A stretch of DNA of 64,000 nt from Platynereis dumerilii (GCA_026936325.1 JAPTHN010000001.1:80545380-80609379); one strand, 5' to 3'; shown: positions 22,480 to 34,514, numbered from the stretch's first letter. Numbers and translations are program-made. Notes: generated by a model not told the origin, from the sequence alone.

Positions 22480-23680
22480 GCAAGGTCGGCCTTTGGCTGC
22501 TCCCTGTTTACCTCGCTTCAATCAAGCAAAGCCAGACACGTGGTCATCACAAGCACATGGCACCAGTGACGTAATTACGCGCTGTCCTGATTTATTGCCC
22601 ACTGGATTCGCTCTGGAGAGGAGGCCTGAACCCTTGTTCTGAGGGAAGCCGGGGTTGCTTTGTTGAACTACATTTTGGGGTAAAGGTCTTGGGTGAGGTT
22701 CAGTGAGGTCCTTCCTAAATAATTTTAAGGGACGTGTGGGGCAAGGTTCTACACATCATGCTTGTATAAGGAGCTTGAAAAAATGAATGAAAATTGCTAA
22801 AAATAGGAAGTTGAATGATCAAAAGATTTTGGTGATCAAACAAATCATGTCTCTTCAGTAGAACGGTGTTCACCATTCCACAATATTCTAGCGACAAATT
22901 AAATTAGGTTAGGAAGTGCCCCCTGGCTCCCCTCCAAGATGTGCATGGTAACAAACAAGGTTAGATCAGGGTGAATCTAGGTTCACGGCAGAACTAGGCC
23001 GCAGAATGGACATCTTGGAGAGATTTTGGCCTTTTTTTTATAGATACATAAAGGTTTATGGCCATTGGCCAGACCACAAAAGTAGGTCAAAAACAGGTTA
23101 TCTAACCACCTTTGTCTGCATAACAACTTCACAAATGGTTAAAAGGTTAAAAAAACTGCAAATGGCTATAGAAATAGGTCATTTGACCAAAGAGCTATTA
23201 CCAGTCCATTACAACCACAGGCGCGTGGCATGGTTTTTGACACTGTAGAGTCCAGACGAATATAAACCCAAGCATTAAGTGCAAGCCGCAACTATGACGA
23301 ATCTCCTGAAGGAACTGGTTTGAAGACAGACAAGGTTTACAATATTTACTTTGCACTGATCTGTAAGAAGCTTGCAGTAAAATATAATTTCTGCACCTGA
23401 CAATGCTATTTGAGAAGATTAGAGAAGGTCATGAAGTTAATACAATGCAAAATATGCTCCATAATCAGGTGGACTCATTGGGGAGTCCAAAGGAAAATGT
23501 CTTTGTTGTCCGTGAATGATTTGGAAAATTTATGAGCTTCTGTGTCATGGAATGCACCAAATTCCTTTAATATATTCAGCAGCAGCCTTCTTTAAGAAGC
23601 ATCCATAGTTTGTCGTCTCATCAATCATAATGCTGACACTACCATTACAAATAGCACAGAGAGAGATGATACAGTTGCAT
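22480..23680. other. unassigned sequence
   Basis: No recognised feature. Confidence 0.4.
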
Positions 23681-23686
23681 GCAAAA

Positions 23687-23785
23687 TTATTTTCAACACA
23701 CTTCCCATATTCTTTATGAATGTACAACGTATACCATGCTATATTTTATTCAACACATTTCTCATATTCTTTATAAATGCAACTG
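23687..23785. repeat. 56-bp tandem duplication, two diverged copies
   Basis: TTTTCAACACACTTCCCATATTC at about 23690 recurs as TTATTCAACACATTTCTCATATTC at about 23746, each followed by TTTATRAATG. About 85 percent alike by eye. Confidence 0.7.
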
Positions 23786-23979
23786 TCTTGCAAGTGCAGT
23801 ATATGCTCAGTAAAGCTCAGCTGATGTGACAGCTGGATCTTCACTTCACTTACAGACAGTATAGTGATGAATATAAAATAAGCTTCTAGGAAAAATGGTT
23901 GCTTGTTGAATTTTGTGCTCATGACCAGGCGTGCAGATTGGCTTTTAAGATGAAGACATCTGAGGCAAAAGGTGGAACC

Positions 23980-24028
23980 AATATCGAAGACCACACAAAA
24001 ATGAACTAATATCGAAGACCACACAAAA
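23980..24028. repeat. 28-bp direct repeat
   Basis: AATATCGAAGACCACACAAA starts at 23980 and again at 24008 with no mismatch. Confidence 0.9.
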
Positions 24029-24266
24029 AATACAACAATTAATAATCACTTTAATTAACCAAATTGCCCTGGGACATCTGAAAATGAAATAAAATGCAAG
24101 ATATGCAAGGAAAATGTTAGTGTTATTATAGGCCAGTAGAAATTGACGAACACCTAGACATCCCTGATAACAAGCAAGTTTTGATACCGTATGAAAGCTC
24201 ATGATCCAGAGATTCGGAAAAGGTGGTTTGTTTGAAAATCTATTTCGGGGAAACTGGAATACAACC

Positions 24267-24280
24267 GTTTCCATGGCAAC
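24267..24280 (+). promoter_or_regulatory. RFX X-box-like site GTTTCCATGGCAAC
   Basis: Fits the RFX X-box pattern GTTNCCATGGNAAC exactly. It is the first of about a dozen such sites in the palindrome. Confidence 0.6.
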
Positions 24281-24433
24281 AAGTCAGAAAAAAATTGAAT
24301 ATTTCCAAAACCATTAGAATTTGATATCTTGTGAACTATGTACACTAGAAAGACCGTTTTAGTGTCGAAATATATGTTTTCTGGTATGCCCGTTCCAATC
24401 GATTGATTTTCATATCGGTGAGGGGTAACCCTC

Positions 24434-24441
24434 ATTTGCAT
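24434..24441 (+). promoter_or_regulatory. octamer ATTTGCAT
   Basis: POU-factor octamer, repeated at the same module position at 25159-25166 and 25889-25896. Inverted as ATGCAAAT in the right arm at 29480-29487, 29967-29974 and 30691-30698. Confidence 0.5.
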
Positions 24442-25732
24442 ATTTGACATTCCTTATTAGGAAATCACATAGTTTTTCACGTTCCTGAGAAATCTTTTCC
24501 TGCATTTTCACATTTAAAACTTAAAATCTAAAAATGTTTAATGATTCTTTAGCAGAAAGTCTTAGCTTTAATTTCATGCTACTCGCAGTGCCCTGCCATG
24601 GATACACTCCACGATATCGCCATGGCAACAAAGCAAAAGTTTTGATTCAAGCTCCAACAATATCTTACCATTCCATAGACAATCCCAGTTTCCAAAGGTT
24701 GTGTTCATGACATGGTAACAAAATTTACTGGATATATGGGGCAGTTAAAAACCCCTATTTATGTAATATTACCAAGCATATAAGCATTTCCATATAAGGA
24801 AATCAGCCACCCTAATGCAAATTATGGCAAATATCTCATTAAATTCAGTGACAGGTAGATGACTCCTGTATTCTATATACTGCTGACAAGTAGGTCACAT
24901 AAACATCAGCAGAAGTCATGGAAAAATTAAGCTAAAGCAATGGATGATAATTGAAACTGATATAAGTAATAGAGAAATTGAATTACAGCTGCTTCCATGG
25001 CAACCAGTTTGAATAGAATAAAAAATTTCCAAAAACCTTAAAAATTGGATATCTTTTGAAGTATGTATACAAGAAAGACAGTTTTAGTGTTGAAATATAT
25101 GTTTTCTGGTATGCCCAATCCAATACTCCTATTTTCATATCAGTAGGGGGTAATCCTCATTTGCATATTTGACATTCCTTATTAGGAAATCACATAATTT
25201 TTCACGTTCCTGAGAAATCTTTTCCAGCATTTTCACATTTAAGACCTAAAAATCTAAAAATGTTTAATGATTCTTTAGCAGAAAGTCTTAGCTTTAATTT
25301 GATGCTACTCGCAGTGCTCTACCATGGATACATTCCATGATGTCACCATGGCAACAAAACAAAAAGTTTTGATGCAAGCTCTTACAAAATCTTACCATTC
25401 CATAAACAATCCTAGTTTTCACAGGTTGTGTTCATGACATCGCAACAAAATTCACTAGACCTGTGGGGCAGTTAAAAACCATAATTAATGTAATAGTACC
25501 AGCCCCCTATGCATTTCCATATAAGGAAAACAGCCATCTTACCTGATTGCAAAGTATGGTAAATATCCCATTAAATTCAGTGACAGATAGATGACTCCTG
25601 TATTTGATATCCTACTAATGAGTAAGTCACTAGAAAATCACCAGAAATCATGCTAAAATTAAGCTGAAGCAACGGATGATGATTAAAATGAATATAATTC
25701 CTAGAGAATTTGAATTACAACTGTTTCCATGG

Positions 25733-25746
25733 CAACCGGTTTAAAT
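25733..25746 (+). promoter_or_regulatory. RFX X-box-like site GTTTCCATGGCAAC
   Basis: Same 14-mer as at 24267-24280, retained in the diverged third module. The second module has GCTTCCATGGCAAC at 24991-25004. Confidence 0.6.
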
Positions 25747-26479
25747 CGAAATAAAAATATCGGAAAGCTTTTAAACGGAGATAACTTGATATATGTACAC
25801 TAGAAAGAAAATTTTAGTGTTGAAATATCTGGTGTTTGGTACGCCGAGACTGATGTAACTATTCACGTATCAGTGGGTGGTTGCCTTCATTTGCATATTT
25901 GACAATCCTTATTAGGCAATCATATAATTTCGACATTTATGAGGTATTTTTTCATGCATTTTCACATTTAAGACTTATAAATCTAAAACTGTTTATTGAG
26001 TCTAAAAATGTTTAACAATTCTAAAGCAGAAAGTCTCAGCTTAAATTTTAAGTTACTTGCAATGCCCTACCATGGATGCACTTGGTATCACTCCACGATA
26101 TCGCCATGGCAACGAAACAAAAGTTTTGAATCAGGCTCCTGCAATATCTTGCACTTCCCATAAATAATCCTAGTTTCAATTTATTGTATTGATGACATCG
26201 TGAAAAAATTCACTGGATGTGTGGGACAATTAAAAACACCAATTTGTGTCATATAATGGAATAGAGAAATTGAATTACAGCTTTTCCCATGGCAACCAGT
26301 TTGAATAGTATTAATATATCTTAAATCTAGTAAAAGTAAATAACTTTTGATGTATGTACATACATTGTACACTAAAAGGCCATTTTTAGTGTAGAATAAA
26401 TATTATATGGCTTTTGGTAGGCTCAATGAATAAGATTGAACTATTCCCATATCAGTAGGGGGTTCCTTAAATGCGATCA

Positions 26480-27030
26480 CTTTATTTTCCATGTTCATAC
26501 TAAATTGTTTCATATTTATCTGTACTTGACGAGCAGCTGTGAGTGAATTACAATTTATAAATCACTGTAAGTCATGTTAAGACTAAGGATAACAACTGTT
26601 TGTATGATTTGTATATAGTCGTAATGAGAGAATGGACATTTTGAGAGGGAATTTGAAATCAGCAAAGAAAATCTAAAATTACTCGTCAAAGATCTTTATT
26701 TAACCAGGATGACCCATTACTCTTTGCATATTTCAAATTATCTCTAAAAATTCCCAAGAACTAGAGGTAAAGGGCCAAATGCTTGTTAAATCAGTTTCTT
26801 TAGTGTTTTATCACAGTCCACAGTTTTGAAATTATGTGTAATTGTGTATCATGTTCTGTTTGTGCAAATGAGCTGACTTGGAACTATGTCATGGTGACAT
26901 TTGAATGTATATTGGTTAGTTTACTGAGCTGAAAATGTATATCATCATTATACTAGGTCACAAGAGATCAGATTACAACAGTTTCAGTCAGGTATATGGA
27001 TGGGTTGATTGATGGGTAGACGGAGACAGA
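26480..27030. other. start of the palindrome loop, unassigned
   Basis: Unique AT-rich sequence between the left arm and the loop simple repeats; nothing recognised. Confidence 0.4.
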
Positions 27031-27072
27031 CAGATAGCTAGATTGATAGATAGATATAGATAGATGGTAAGT
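27027..27072 (+). repeat. GATA/GATAGATA simple repeat
   Basis: Imperfect (GATA)n-type tract with AGATAGCTAGATTGATAGAT-like units; a second tract flanks the other side of the adjacent SINE at about 27370-27530. Confidence 0.8.
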
Positions 27073-27174
27073 GCAGCCCTCTCAGCGCAGTTCTGGGCAC
27101 TCGCGAGAGTTGATTGATGAGATGGGGGAGAGAGCGGGAGTCCTCAACATGTTATACATTTACCCCATGTGAGG

Positions 27175-27375
27175 GATCTTTTACTTGCCCAGCATAGACA
27201 CTGATACAAGGGACCGCCAATTTAACGTCTCATCCGAACGACATCCAGCTGGGATTTTGTTCATGAAGGTACACTGAAAATTTTGGGTTCCCCACCCGGG
27301 GTTCAAAGCCATGCATGCAAAGACCTTCAGCAGAGCAGGCGGGAACATTAACCACTTGGCCACCCAGCTGCTGAT
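27175..27375 (-). mobile_element. tRNA-derived SINE, minus strand
   Basis: Read on the minus strand it has a pol III A box TGGCCAAGTGG (27362-27352) and a B box-like GGCTTTGAACCCC (27310-27298), as in a tRNA gene. Downstream is a core with TTCGGATGAGACGTTAAA (about 27244-27227). That core type is shared by SINE families found widely in animals. The SINE sits between GATA-type simple repeats. The exact family is not assigned. Confidence 0.7.
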
Positions 27376-27530
27376 AGACAGATAGTAGATAGATTGACGG
27401 ACTGATAAGGGTGGATATTATGGATGGATTCATGGGCTAGATAGATTGCATTAATTAGATTGATAGATTATATGGATGAAATAGATTACCCATTTTAGTT
27501 TGATAGATTACACAGATTTATTAAAATGGT
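27370..27530 (+). repeat. degenerate GATA/GATT simple repeat
   Basis: Run of GATAGATT, GATGGATT and GATAGACA words with interruptions. Confidence 0.65.
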
Positions 27531-27589
27531 TTGGTAACAAACAGCAATAGGTAGCTTATGAAATGGTCTGAAATGTCTGGTGTCTAGGA

Positions 27590-27735
27590 TAAGGTTAGCC
27601 CACTAGGCTGCCAATCGCTGGGTGCTGGGCCAGATTTCTGCTCTGACCAGGTCACCTAGATGGTGTTTGACAGCAGTTTCAATCACCCTTCGACTCACTG
27701 CTATGTCCTCTTTCATTTCCTTATTATTAATGCCA
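27590..27735 (+). mobile_element. SINE-like repeat, family 2, copy 1
   Basis: A box-like TTAGCCCACTAGG (about 27595) is followed by GACCAGGTCACCT (27646) and GTTTCAATCACCCTTCG (27676-27692), then ACTGCTATGTCCTC. The same order of words occurs at 55535-55680 and, degraded, at 52560-52690. The shared arrangement supports one SINE family. Confidence 0.55.
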
Positions 27736-27814
27736 GTCCTACATGGGATTTAACGTCATTTCATTTTCTGGATTGATGGATTGATTGATCCATTTGGTCA
27801 ATTTGGCAGTCTAC

Positions 27815-28110
27815 AAGTTTTGGTAGTGGGCTAGTGGTAGGGGATTGACAGGTGCATAGAGCAGCATGGTAACATCTTTATTGACACGATAATAGGGAAC
27901 TAAGCAAGTGTTTCCAGTCCAAACTCCTGGGTCTTTGTTGGCTCTGGCTCGAATCTGGGGCAGTCAATTTACAATATTTTCAGTGGACTTTCAATATCAA
28001 AATCCCAGGTGGGTGACTGGGTGTCATTCCGATGAGATGTAAAATCAATGTCCCTTTCAATCATTCTCAAATGGATTTATCACATAGGGGTCATAAATCG
28101 CCTCCAATAA
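27815..28110 (+). mobile_element. SINE fragment with GATGAGATGTAAAA core
   Basis: A box-like TGGGCTAGTGG at 27827-27837 and B box-like TGGCTCGAATCTG near 27945 precede a core with TTCCGATGAGATGTAAAA (28027-28044), clearly related to the core of the minus-strand SINE at 27175-27375. A-to-B spacing is wider than usual, so an insertion or a chimera is possible. Confidence 0.5.
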
Positions 28111-28488
28111 CCCTGAAACCATCATTGTTGAATTCCTTGGAAACCCCTAATTTGATGTTTCACCTTAAAAAATTGGAGAAATATTTCCAAAGCTAATTAA
28201 GAGTTAGTGCATGCATGGCGGCCGTTTTGGACACCATTTTGAATAAAACTCATTGAACACTGGACTGGAGAGGTTGACCACCTGGAAGTTGTTCCTCAGG
28301 GTTAAAAGAATCAATCCATATGCAACAACCTATTACACCAGCCAATGTCTGGTCGATACCTCTGGCCCCTAAAGTACATGGTAGGGCTTTGAAAATATCT
28401 TCCGATTAAAGCTGGGAACATTTTGTTTGCAATACACATTATGACCCTCTTACCAAAGAGGTTTTTTAATATTTTGGGGGTAAATATA
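28110..28488. other. unassigned loop sequence
   Basis: Between the SINE cluster and the MITE; may include decayed palindrome-arm sequence, but I cannot align it convincingly. Confidence 0.35.
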
Positions 28489-29417
28489 CCGTAATATGGG
28501 TTGAATAGGGACATTGGGGTGAATTGGGACAGAACAGGGAAACGTTGTATTTGCTCAAAGAAACCTATTTCTACTAGCCTTAGGAATTTGATTTTTGGTA
28601 AATTTCTAGAAAACATGCCAGCACATGTTATGATAAAATTTGGGCTTCTGACTGCAGGCAGTGAGGAGCTGCAGCACCTTAAACTTGGCACTGCAGAAAC
28701 GACATTTTACAAGGTGGTCAAAACTTTGCATGAACCATAAAAAGTATAAATACTAGAGCCACCAAACTTGCAGCAAACTTTAAAATCTGTCTAATGTGTT
28801 TTTAGGAGACCATAATTTAAGACTGGATATGGGATTGTGTTTGTCTGGTCCTGGGTTCAGATCCAGGTCTATGGCAAAGTTTCGGGATTGAACAAAATAA
28901 ACCTACTTATTTTCATTTGAGTTTGCTGGTGTGGCTTTTTGATGAATATTATTGAACTTGGCATCATCCATGGTGGATTTAGTTCAGAATTATCAGTCAC
29001 AAGCAAAATTCGAAGAAAATTACAGTTTTCAAATGTTTTCTGTCTTTTATCACATTTTTATAAATCTGCACATTATCAATGAAATTGACTTGAGATTTTC
29101 TTCAATTTTTTTTTTTTGCATATTTAACTTGTTTTCTAATGTTTATTCACAAGTTGCCATCACTCAAAGGAGGTAAGGAGTTTTGATTGTGGAAATAATG
29201 GAGTGTCCCGATTCACCCCAAAGTGAGGGGTTGATTTGGACAGTGGTTTTCTGGGCCCTGATCATTGGAAATTTAAGATATCACTTGATGTTCCAGGGGA
29301 TAGTTAGACCTTTTGCTTGGACACAATTTGACACCATATTTCGATTTCTGGGTTGATTTGTGGCCATTCTATAACTGAAAAACGGCCAAAACTGTCCCGA
29401 TTCACCCCATATTACGG
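28489..29417. mobile_element. TA-flanked MITE with CCGTAATATGGGG ends
   Basis: A 929-bp element between TA dinucleotides (28487-28488 and 29418-29419). The right end read inward is CCGTAATATGGGGTGAATCG and the left end differs from it at a few positions. The terminal GGGTGAATCGGGACA word recurs inside at about 29203-29220 (inverted) and in variant form at 29227. There is no transposase frame. It inserted at the inner edge of the right palindrome arm, so it is younger than the palindrome or arrived with it. Confidence 0.88.
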
Positions 29418-29622
29418 TAATGAAAATATGTTTCATAAATATGGGAATATGTGAGATTTAATTTTAAGCAATGTCAAATATGCAAATGAGGATGGCCCAA
29501 GCTCTGCATGATTAGGAATACAGGGAGACATATATTTCAGTACTGCAACAGTCATTCCGTTGTAAACACATCAAAGATGTCCATTTTTTAAACATTTGTA
29601 AAAGTTGTCATTATTCAAACCA

Positions 29623-29636
29623 GTTGCCATGGAAAC
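29623..29636 (+). promoter_or_regulatory. RFX X-box-like site GTTGCCATGGAAAC
   Basis: Exact fit to GTTNCCATGGNAAC, in the inner right-arm module. Confidence 0.6.
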
Positions 29637-30128
29637 ACTTGTAATTCAATTTCTCTGTTCATCATTGAAATATTGCCCAAATTGGGTTTTCATCTGTCCA
29701 AACATTCAGTAAATTTTGTATTGATATCATTCATAAATCTACGAAAACTGGGATCATTTACAGGAGATGACAGATATCGTAATAGCTCAATTCAAAAGTT
29801 TTGTAGTGTTTCCATGGTGATAGCATGGAGCATATCCATGTTGAAGCACTGCAGGTAGTATATTAAATTATAGCTAAGGCTGTTTGCTACCAACACATTG
29901 TATTTGTTATTATTTCTAAGTCATAATTGTGAAAATATATGGAACAATTTCTCATTAATGTCAAATATGCAAATGAGGGCAACCCCCTACTGATATGGCG
30001 ATAGCTTGATCAGCTTGAGCATATCGAAATCCATGTATTTCGACACTTACATGGTCTTGCTAGTGCACGTACGTCTGAAGATATCGACTTAAAAAGAATT
30101 TGTAATATTTGTTATTTTAGTTAAACTG

Positions 30129-30142
30129 GTTACCATGGAAAC
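30129..30142 (+). promoter_or_regulatory. RFX X-box-like site GTTACCATGGAAAC
   Basis: Exact fit to GTTNCCATGGNAAC, in the middle right-arm module. The outer module has a one-base variant, GTTGCCTTGGAAAC, at 30852-30865. Confidence 0.6.
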
Positions 30143-31016
30143 AGCTGTAATTCAATATCTCTATTTATTATATCAATTTCAATTATTATTCATGGCTTTA
30201 GCTTGACTTTTGTATGATTTCTGTCGATTTTTAAGTGACTTACTCATCAGCAGCATGTCAAGTACAGGAGTCCTCTATCTGTCACTGAATTTAATGGGAT
30301 ATTTGCCATAATTTGCATTAGGGTGGCTTATTACCTTATATGGAAATGCTTATATGGAAGATAATATTACATAAATTGGGGACTTTAACTGCCCCATACA
30401 TCCAGTGAATTTTGTTGCCATGTCATGAATACAACCTGTGAAAACAGGATTGTTTATGGAAGTGCAAGATACTGTAGGAGCTTGATTGAAAACTTTTGTT
30501 TTGTTGCCATGGTAATATTATGGAGTGTATCCATGATAGGACACTGCGAGTAGCATCAAATTAAAGCTAAGACTTTCTGCTAAAGAATCATTAAACATTT
30601 TTAGATTTTAAGTTTTAAATGTGTATATGCAAGAGAAGATTTCTCAGGAACAAGAAAAATTATGTGATTTCCTAATAAGGAATGTCAAATATGCAAATGA
30701 GGGCGGTCTCCTACTGATATGGAAATAGGTTGATTGGATCGGGCATACCAGAAAACATATATTTTGACACTAAAACGGTCCTTCTAGTGTACATAGTTCA
30801 CAAGATATCAAATTCTAAAGATTTTGGAAAAGTTCCATTTTATTCTGACTTGTTGCCTTGGAAACGGCTGTATTTCAATTTCCCCGAAACAGATTTTCAA
30901 ACAAACCACCTTTTCCGAATCTCTGGATCATGAGCTTTCATACGGTATCAAAACTTGCTTGTTATCGGCGATGTCTAGGTATGCCAAAATTCATGTCAAT
31001 TTCTACTGGCCTATTA

Positions 31017-31520
31017 GGCAGATAACCCTATTTTTGTCTCACATTTCATCATTGACACATTTTCACCAAAATATTACACATGTTGCAATAGGTAAGAAGA
31101 AGAAGCAACTAAAATCTGCACTCCCATACATAGCACCATGATCAATGCCCTTGTATTTCCATTGCTACGGTTGTAATAGACAGCCATTTTATGCTATACT
31201 AAGAGTACACTTCCATGGGACTTCAAATGGAGGCGGGTTGTATCAATTAAGTATTCTATGCTAGGGGCAACTGAAAGACCCTGGGCATCCCTGAATTAAT
31301 AGGGTATGTGCCAGACTCTCAGTCTTCTCATCTCATTATCATCATACTGCGGTCGCCTGCCTTGATATAGCCCACTAAGGTGCTTACAAACTAAGAGTAC
31401 ACTTACCCTCATTACTGTTATCATCCATCCGTATCCATTTTTAAAGCTAAAGTACAGGAAGTAAAGCCCTATCACTCAACCCCTACTACGTACTGTTAGA
31501 TATTCATTTACTGTTATATA
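31017..31520. other. unassigned sequence
   Basis: Spacer between the palindrome and the tandem triplication; nothing recognised. Confidence 0.4.
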
Positions 31521-32007
31521 TACATACATTTCCAACAGACCATTTTGAATGTTGTTTTTTGCCATAAGGTGAGCACTATTTCCAATTATCCTGACTTAGA
31601 GTCAAATTTCAGCTAACTACTGGCTTAGTGTCAAAACATTGCTCTTGATGTCCCTTATGATGTTGCTGCAATTTCCCCACAGTTCAAAAAGTTCCGTGTT
31701 CAAAAGAATTGTTTCACATTGATCAAAAAGGTCCTATTATTCCAAAAGAGAGTGTTTTAAGTATATGAAATTTCTGCAATGGTTCCCTGAAGGTTCTCAA
31801 TTCGTTCAGACACGGTACACTCTAATCACTGAGTTGTCTCTGTGATTAGTTCATGACTACCTTAGGTTAAAAATGGGTGCCAATTTTGGTACTGACTTCC
31901 TGTAAAATAACTTTGCTTATTCTACGTAGTCCAAATTACTTTGCTTACTCTGCAAGTATCCGAAAGGTAGTCGATTAGATCACCTTCCGGTAGCCTTGGT
32001 ACATCAT

Positions 32008-32811
32008 AAACTTAGCAACAATAGAAAATGCACCATTCCAAAAAGGCTAAAAATAGTACTTCCTCTTAACCACACTTTTGCGTCAAATTTAATTGTCGCG
32101 GTTACTGTCGAAAATGCAAGTCACAAAATTTCAATTTCCTCTGAACATTGATTTTAACAACTTAGCTGTTCTTTCCACAAACTTTTTTGGTAAGCCAGGA
32201 AAGTTTACAATTTTACTTGCTCGATGAGTTAGGGAAAAGGGATATTTGACTCAAACACAATAAAAGAGGATAAAATTAATACAAATTAAGTGTCAATGCT
32301 GACCCGCCCCCTACTGGAGCCTTTTGTCAAAATCTTTTAAAAACGATGTTTTATTCAAATTTTTGAGAGGATTTATATGAAATGATTGTCTGTGTATGTG
32401 TTTCTACCCTGGGTATGCATAAAACCCCCATTATTTCACATATTCGGGTCACAAGCTTCATTTCAAGACGCTAACTCATAAATTTTGAGTTTTTAAAATC
32501 AAAATATGCTTTATCATTGACTTTTGTTTTTTCCAAAACAGTTTATTAGATTAATCCAATCCAGTATGCCACAAAAACCAATATTTCCATTGGTGCGTTT
32601 CGTGTTGAAGTGCAGTTTGTGACTAGCACTTTTGACAGTAACCACGACGATTTAATTTGACACAAAAGTACTGCACTTAGAGATTTGAAAATTTTGGTGA
32701 ATATACCTGATGGCAACTACTAGAAGTGTGCAAACTTTCATATTGATACTTTAAGAGGAAGTACTATTTTAAGCCTTCTTAGAATAATGCGTTTTTAATG
32801 CTGCTGAGTTT
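32008..32811. mobile_element. foldback-like insertion in copy A
   Basis: Imperfect inverted arms: 32008-32160 pairs with about 32600-32811. Shared words include TAGTACTTCCTC and its inverse GAGGAAGTACTA, and GTCAAATTTAATTGTCGCGG against an inverted ACGACGATTTAATTTGAC. It lies in the segment of copy A that has no counterpart in copies B and C, supporting insertion. Exact ends and target duplication are unclear. Confidence 0.6.
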
Positions 32812-33641
32812 ACTAATCCAATATTTGTGACATTGACAGCCCTTTAGTAATTTTGACTCAAGGAGCTCTCATTTAGACACCAGGAATTACCACTCTATTG
32901 TGGTCATTTTGACCACCCCGTTTATAGAGTGTAGAAAATTAAATGATATGATTTTTCCAAATTGTAATAAATTGATTCTCCTCCAGGGCAGGCTGAGGGT
33001 CATCAGTCATGGTAAATAACATCAAACAGGTTTCATATACTTCAGATCAGCAACATGTGTTCCTTGTGAAATTCTAAATATTTGATTAAGAATAATTCAA
33101 TGTTGACAAATAGTAAATGGTAATAACTTGGTTCACAACTGGTCTTAACAAGGTTATTATAAGTCTCTATCAGTTCACACAGGGTTCTCCAGCAATCTCC
33201 ACTTTTCCAATTTCTTCAGCCTGATCAGGTTTGTCTTGAGCCCCATTACTGGTTTATTAGCTAACTCTGCTACTTGATGATAAATATTAAAACTGCTTTT
33301 ATGAAACTCATTTGAAATTCTCCCACATGAAGATGTGAATGCTCATATTGCCAATTTATGTGAGCTGATTTTATTAAAGTCAGATTTGTTATTCTTTTTG
33401 TCTGGCAGAAACCAACAACATAAAACATCATAAAAAGCATCAGAGCATTGTAGCAGCCTACCACGTTATATCAACAGTTTTAGGGAATTTCAGATTCAAT
33501 TCATGCCAGACTTAAAATGCCTGCATGTTGCCATTCAATGAGCACGGTCTATTATGCACCAAACATAAAGGGAGGATTCCAGGTCCTCAGAACAGATCAG
33601 AATATAAAGAATATGAAATGCATTGCAAAAAGATACAATCT

Positions 33642-33831
33642 CACAAACCATTACTTCAAATAGGCTTATCCACTGAATTGATATTGGATAAGTCAAGAAG
33701 CCATTAAGGCATTATCATCACAACAGATATTCTATTAGACTAACAGGTTTTCTCTTCCATCTTTCATGAGCAATTCCCACTTTGATCTCTGACATTTATG
33801 GAAATGCCAGTTTTATAAATTAATCAGATGC
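33642..33831 (+). repeat. A/C high-identity block, copy A
   Basis: This 190-bp stretch differs from copy C (47351-47540) at about three positions with no gaps. The copy B counterpart (37538-37728) differs at roughly two dozen positions. This non-adjacent similarity suggests conversion or a different duplication order. Confidence 0.8.
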
Positions 33832-34514
33832 AATGATAGACCTCTAAGAGTAATGTGACATTGCACTTTTAAGTAAATATCACACCAAACACTATATAAT
33901 ATATTTTTATATTAGTCTGACATTCAAAAGAAGGTCTAGGTTATGTTTTGTGCAAAGCTAATAGTGCAATTTCCTGATTCATTTACTTCTCTCTGTTCTT
34001 TTTGCTTGGTATTTATGATCAGAACATAGCATCAATACAATTTGGCATCACCTTGTCCATAAGTGTTTGGAAAATCCGCAGGTCACGTATCTTTATTCTG
34101 ACTAAAAATCATGTTGTATAAATGATACATTAGGAAAAATAATTAGTTTGAAACAGTGCCTTTTACATATTAAACCCATTATGAAAAATATTTTGACATC
34201 CTTGGGAGCACAAAGGCGGTATCATTTTTTCCTTGGAGACCTTTTGTTAAACGAACTGTTATTGTTTTTGCCTCAGATAGAGCCCTTTTATTTCTCGGGG
34301 CATTTCATTGGTTTGACTTTCTTGCATATACTGTAGTCTTCTGCTGCCGAATGACGTGCAGCACATAACCTGATGACTAATTTGACATTTTGATAAATTA
34401 ACAGGTTTTGTGGCACTAGACAAACTAGAAATTGTCAAAATTGATGGATCTAGATATTGCTGGTGGCATTGGTGCAGATATTGATGCGATAGCACTGCCA
34501 TTTGTCTTTGTAGT

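Larger units (their letters stand above)
24145..26480 (+). repeat. left arm of a 6.9-kb palindrome: tandem ~0.75-kb modules
   Basis: At least three modules start near 24240, 24975 and 25715, with a partial fourth near 26270. Each has the same order: CCATGGCAAC site, GTACACTAGAAAG block, ATTTGCATATTTGACATTCC block, TTTAATGATTCTTTAGCAG block, second CCATGGCAAC site, and a segment on CAGTGACAGRTAGATGACTCC. Modules 1 and 2 are most alike; module 3 and the partial fourth are more diverged. The same modules appear inverted at 29420-31016. The outermost 24145-24230 is mirrored at about 30885-31016. A foldback-type transposon or a segmental inverted duplication are the main explanations; no transposase is present. 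Confidence 0.85.
29420..31016 (-). repeat. right arm of the 6.9-kb palindrome
   Basis: Carries about three modules in inverse orientation to the left arm. X-box-like sites lie at 29623-29636, 30129-30142, 30503-30516 and 30852-30865, and inverse octamers at 29480, 29967 and 30691. The outer module (30150-31016) matches the outer left module (24145-24985) best, in places about 90 percent by eye. The right arm is about 0.7 kb shorter than the left, so module number or size has changed since inversion. Confidence 0.85.

Noticed and set aside
28845-28880. B box-like GGGTTCAGATCC inside the MITE at 28489-29417
   Set aside because: No A box at the right distance and no SINE body; probably chance.
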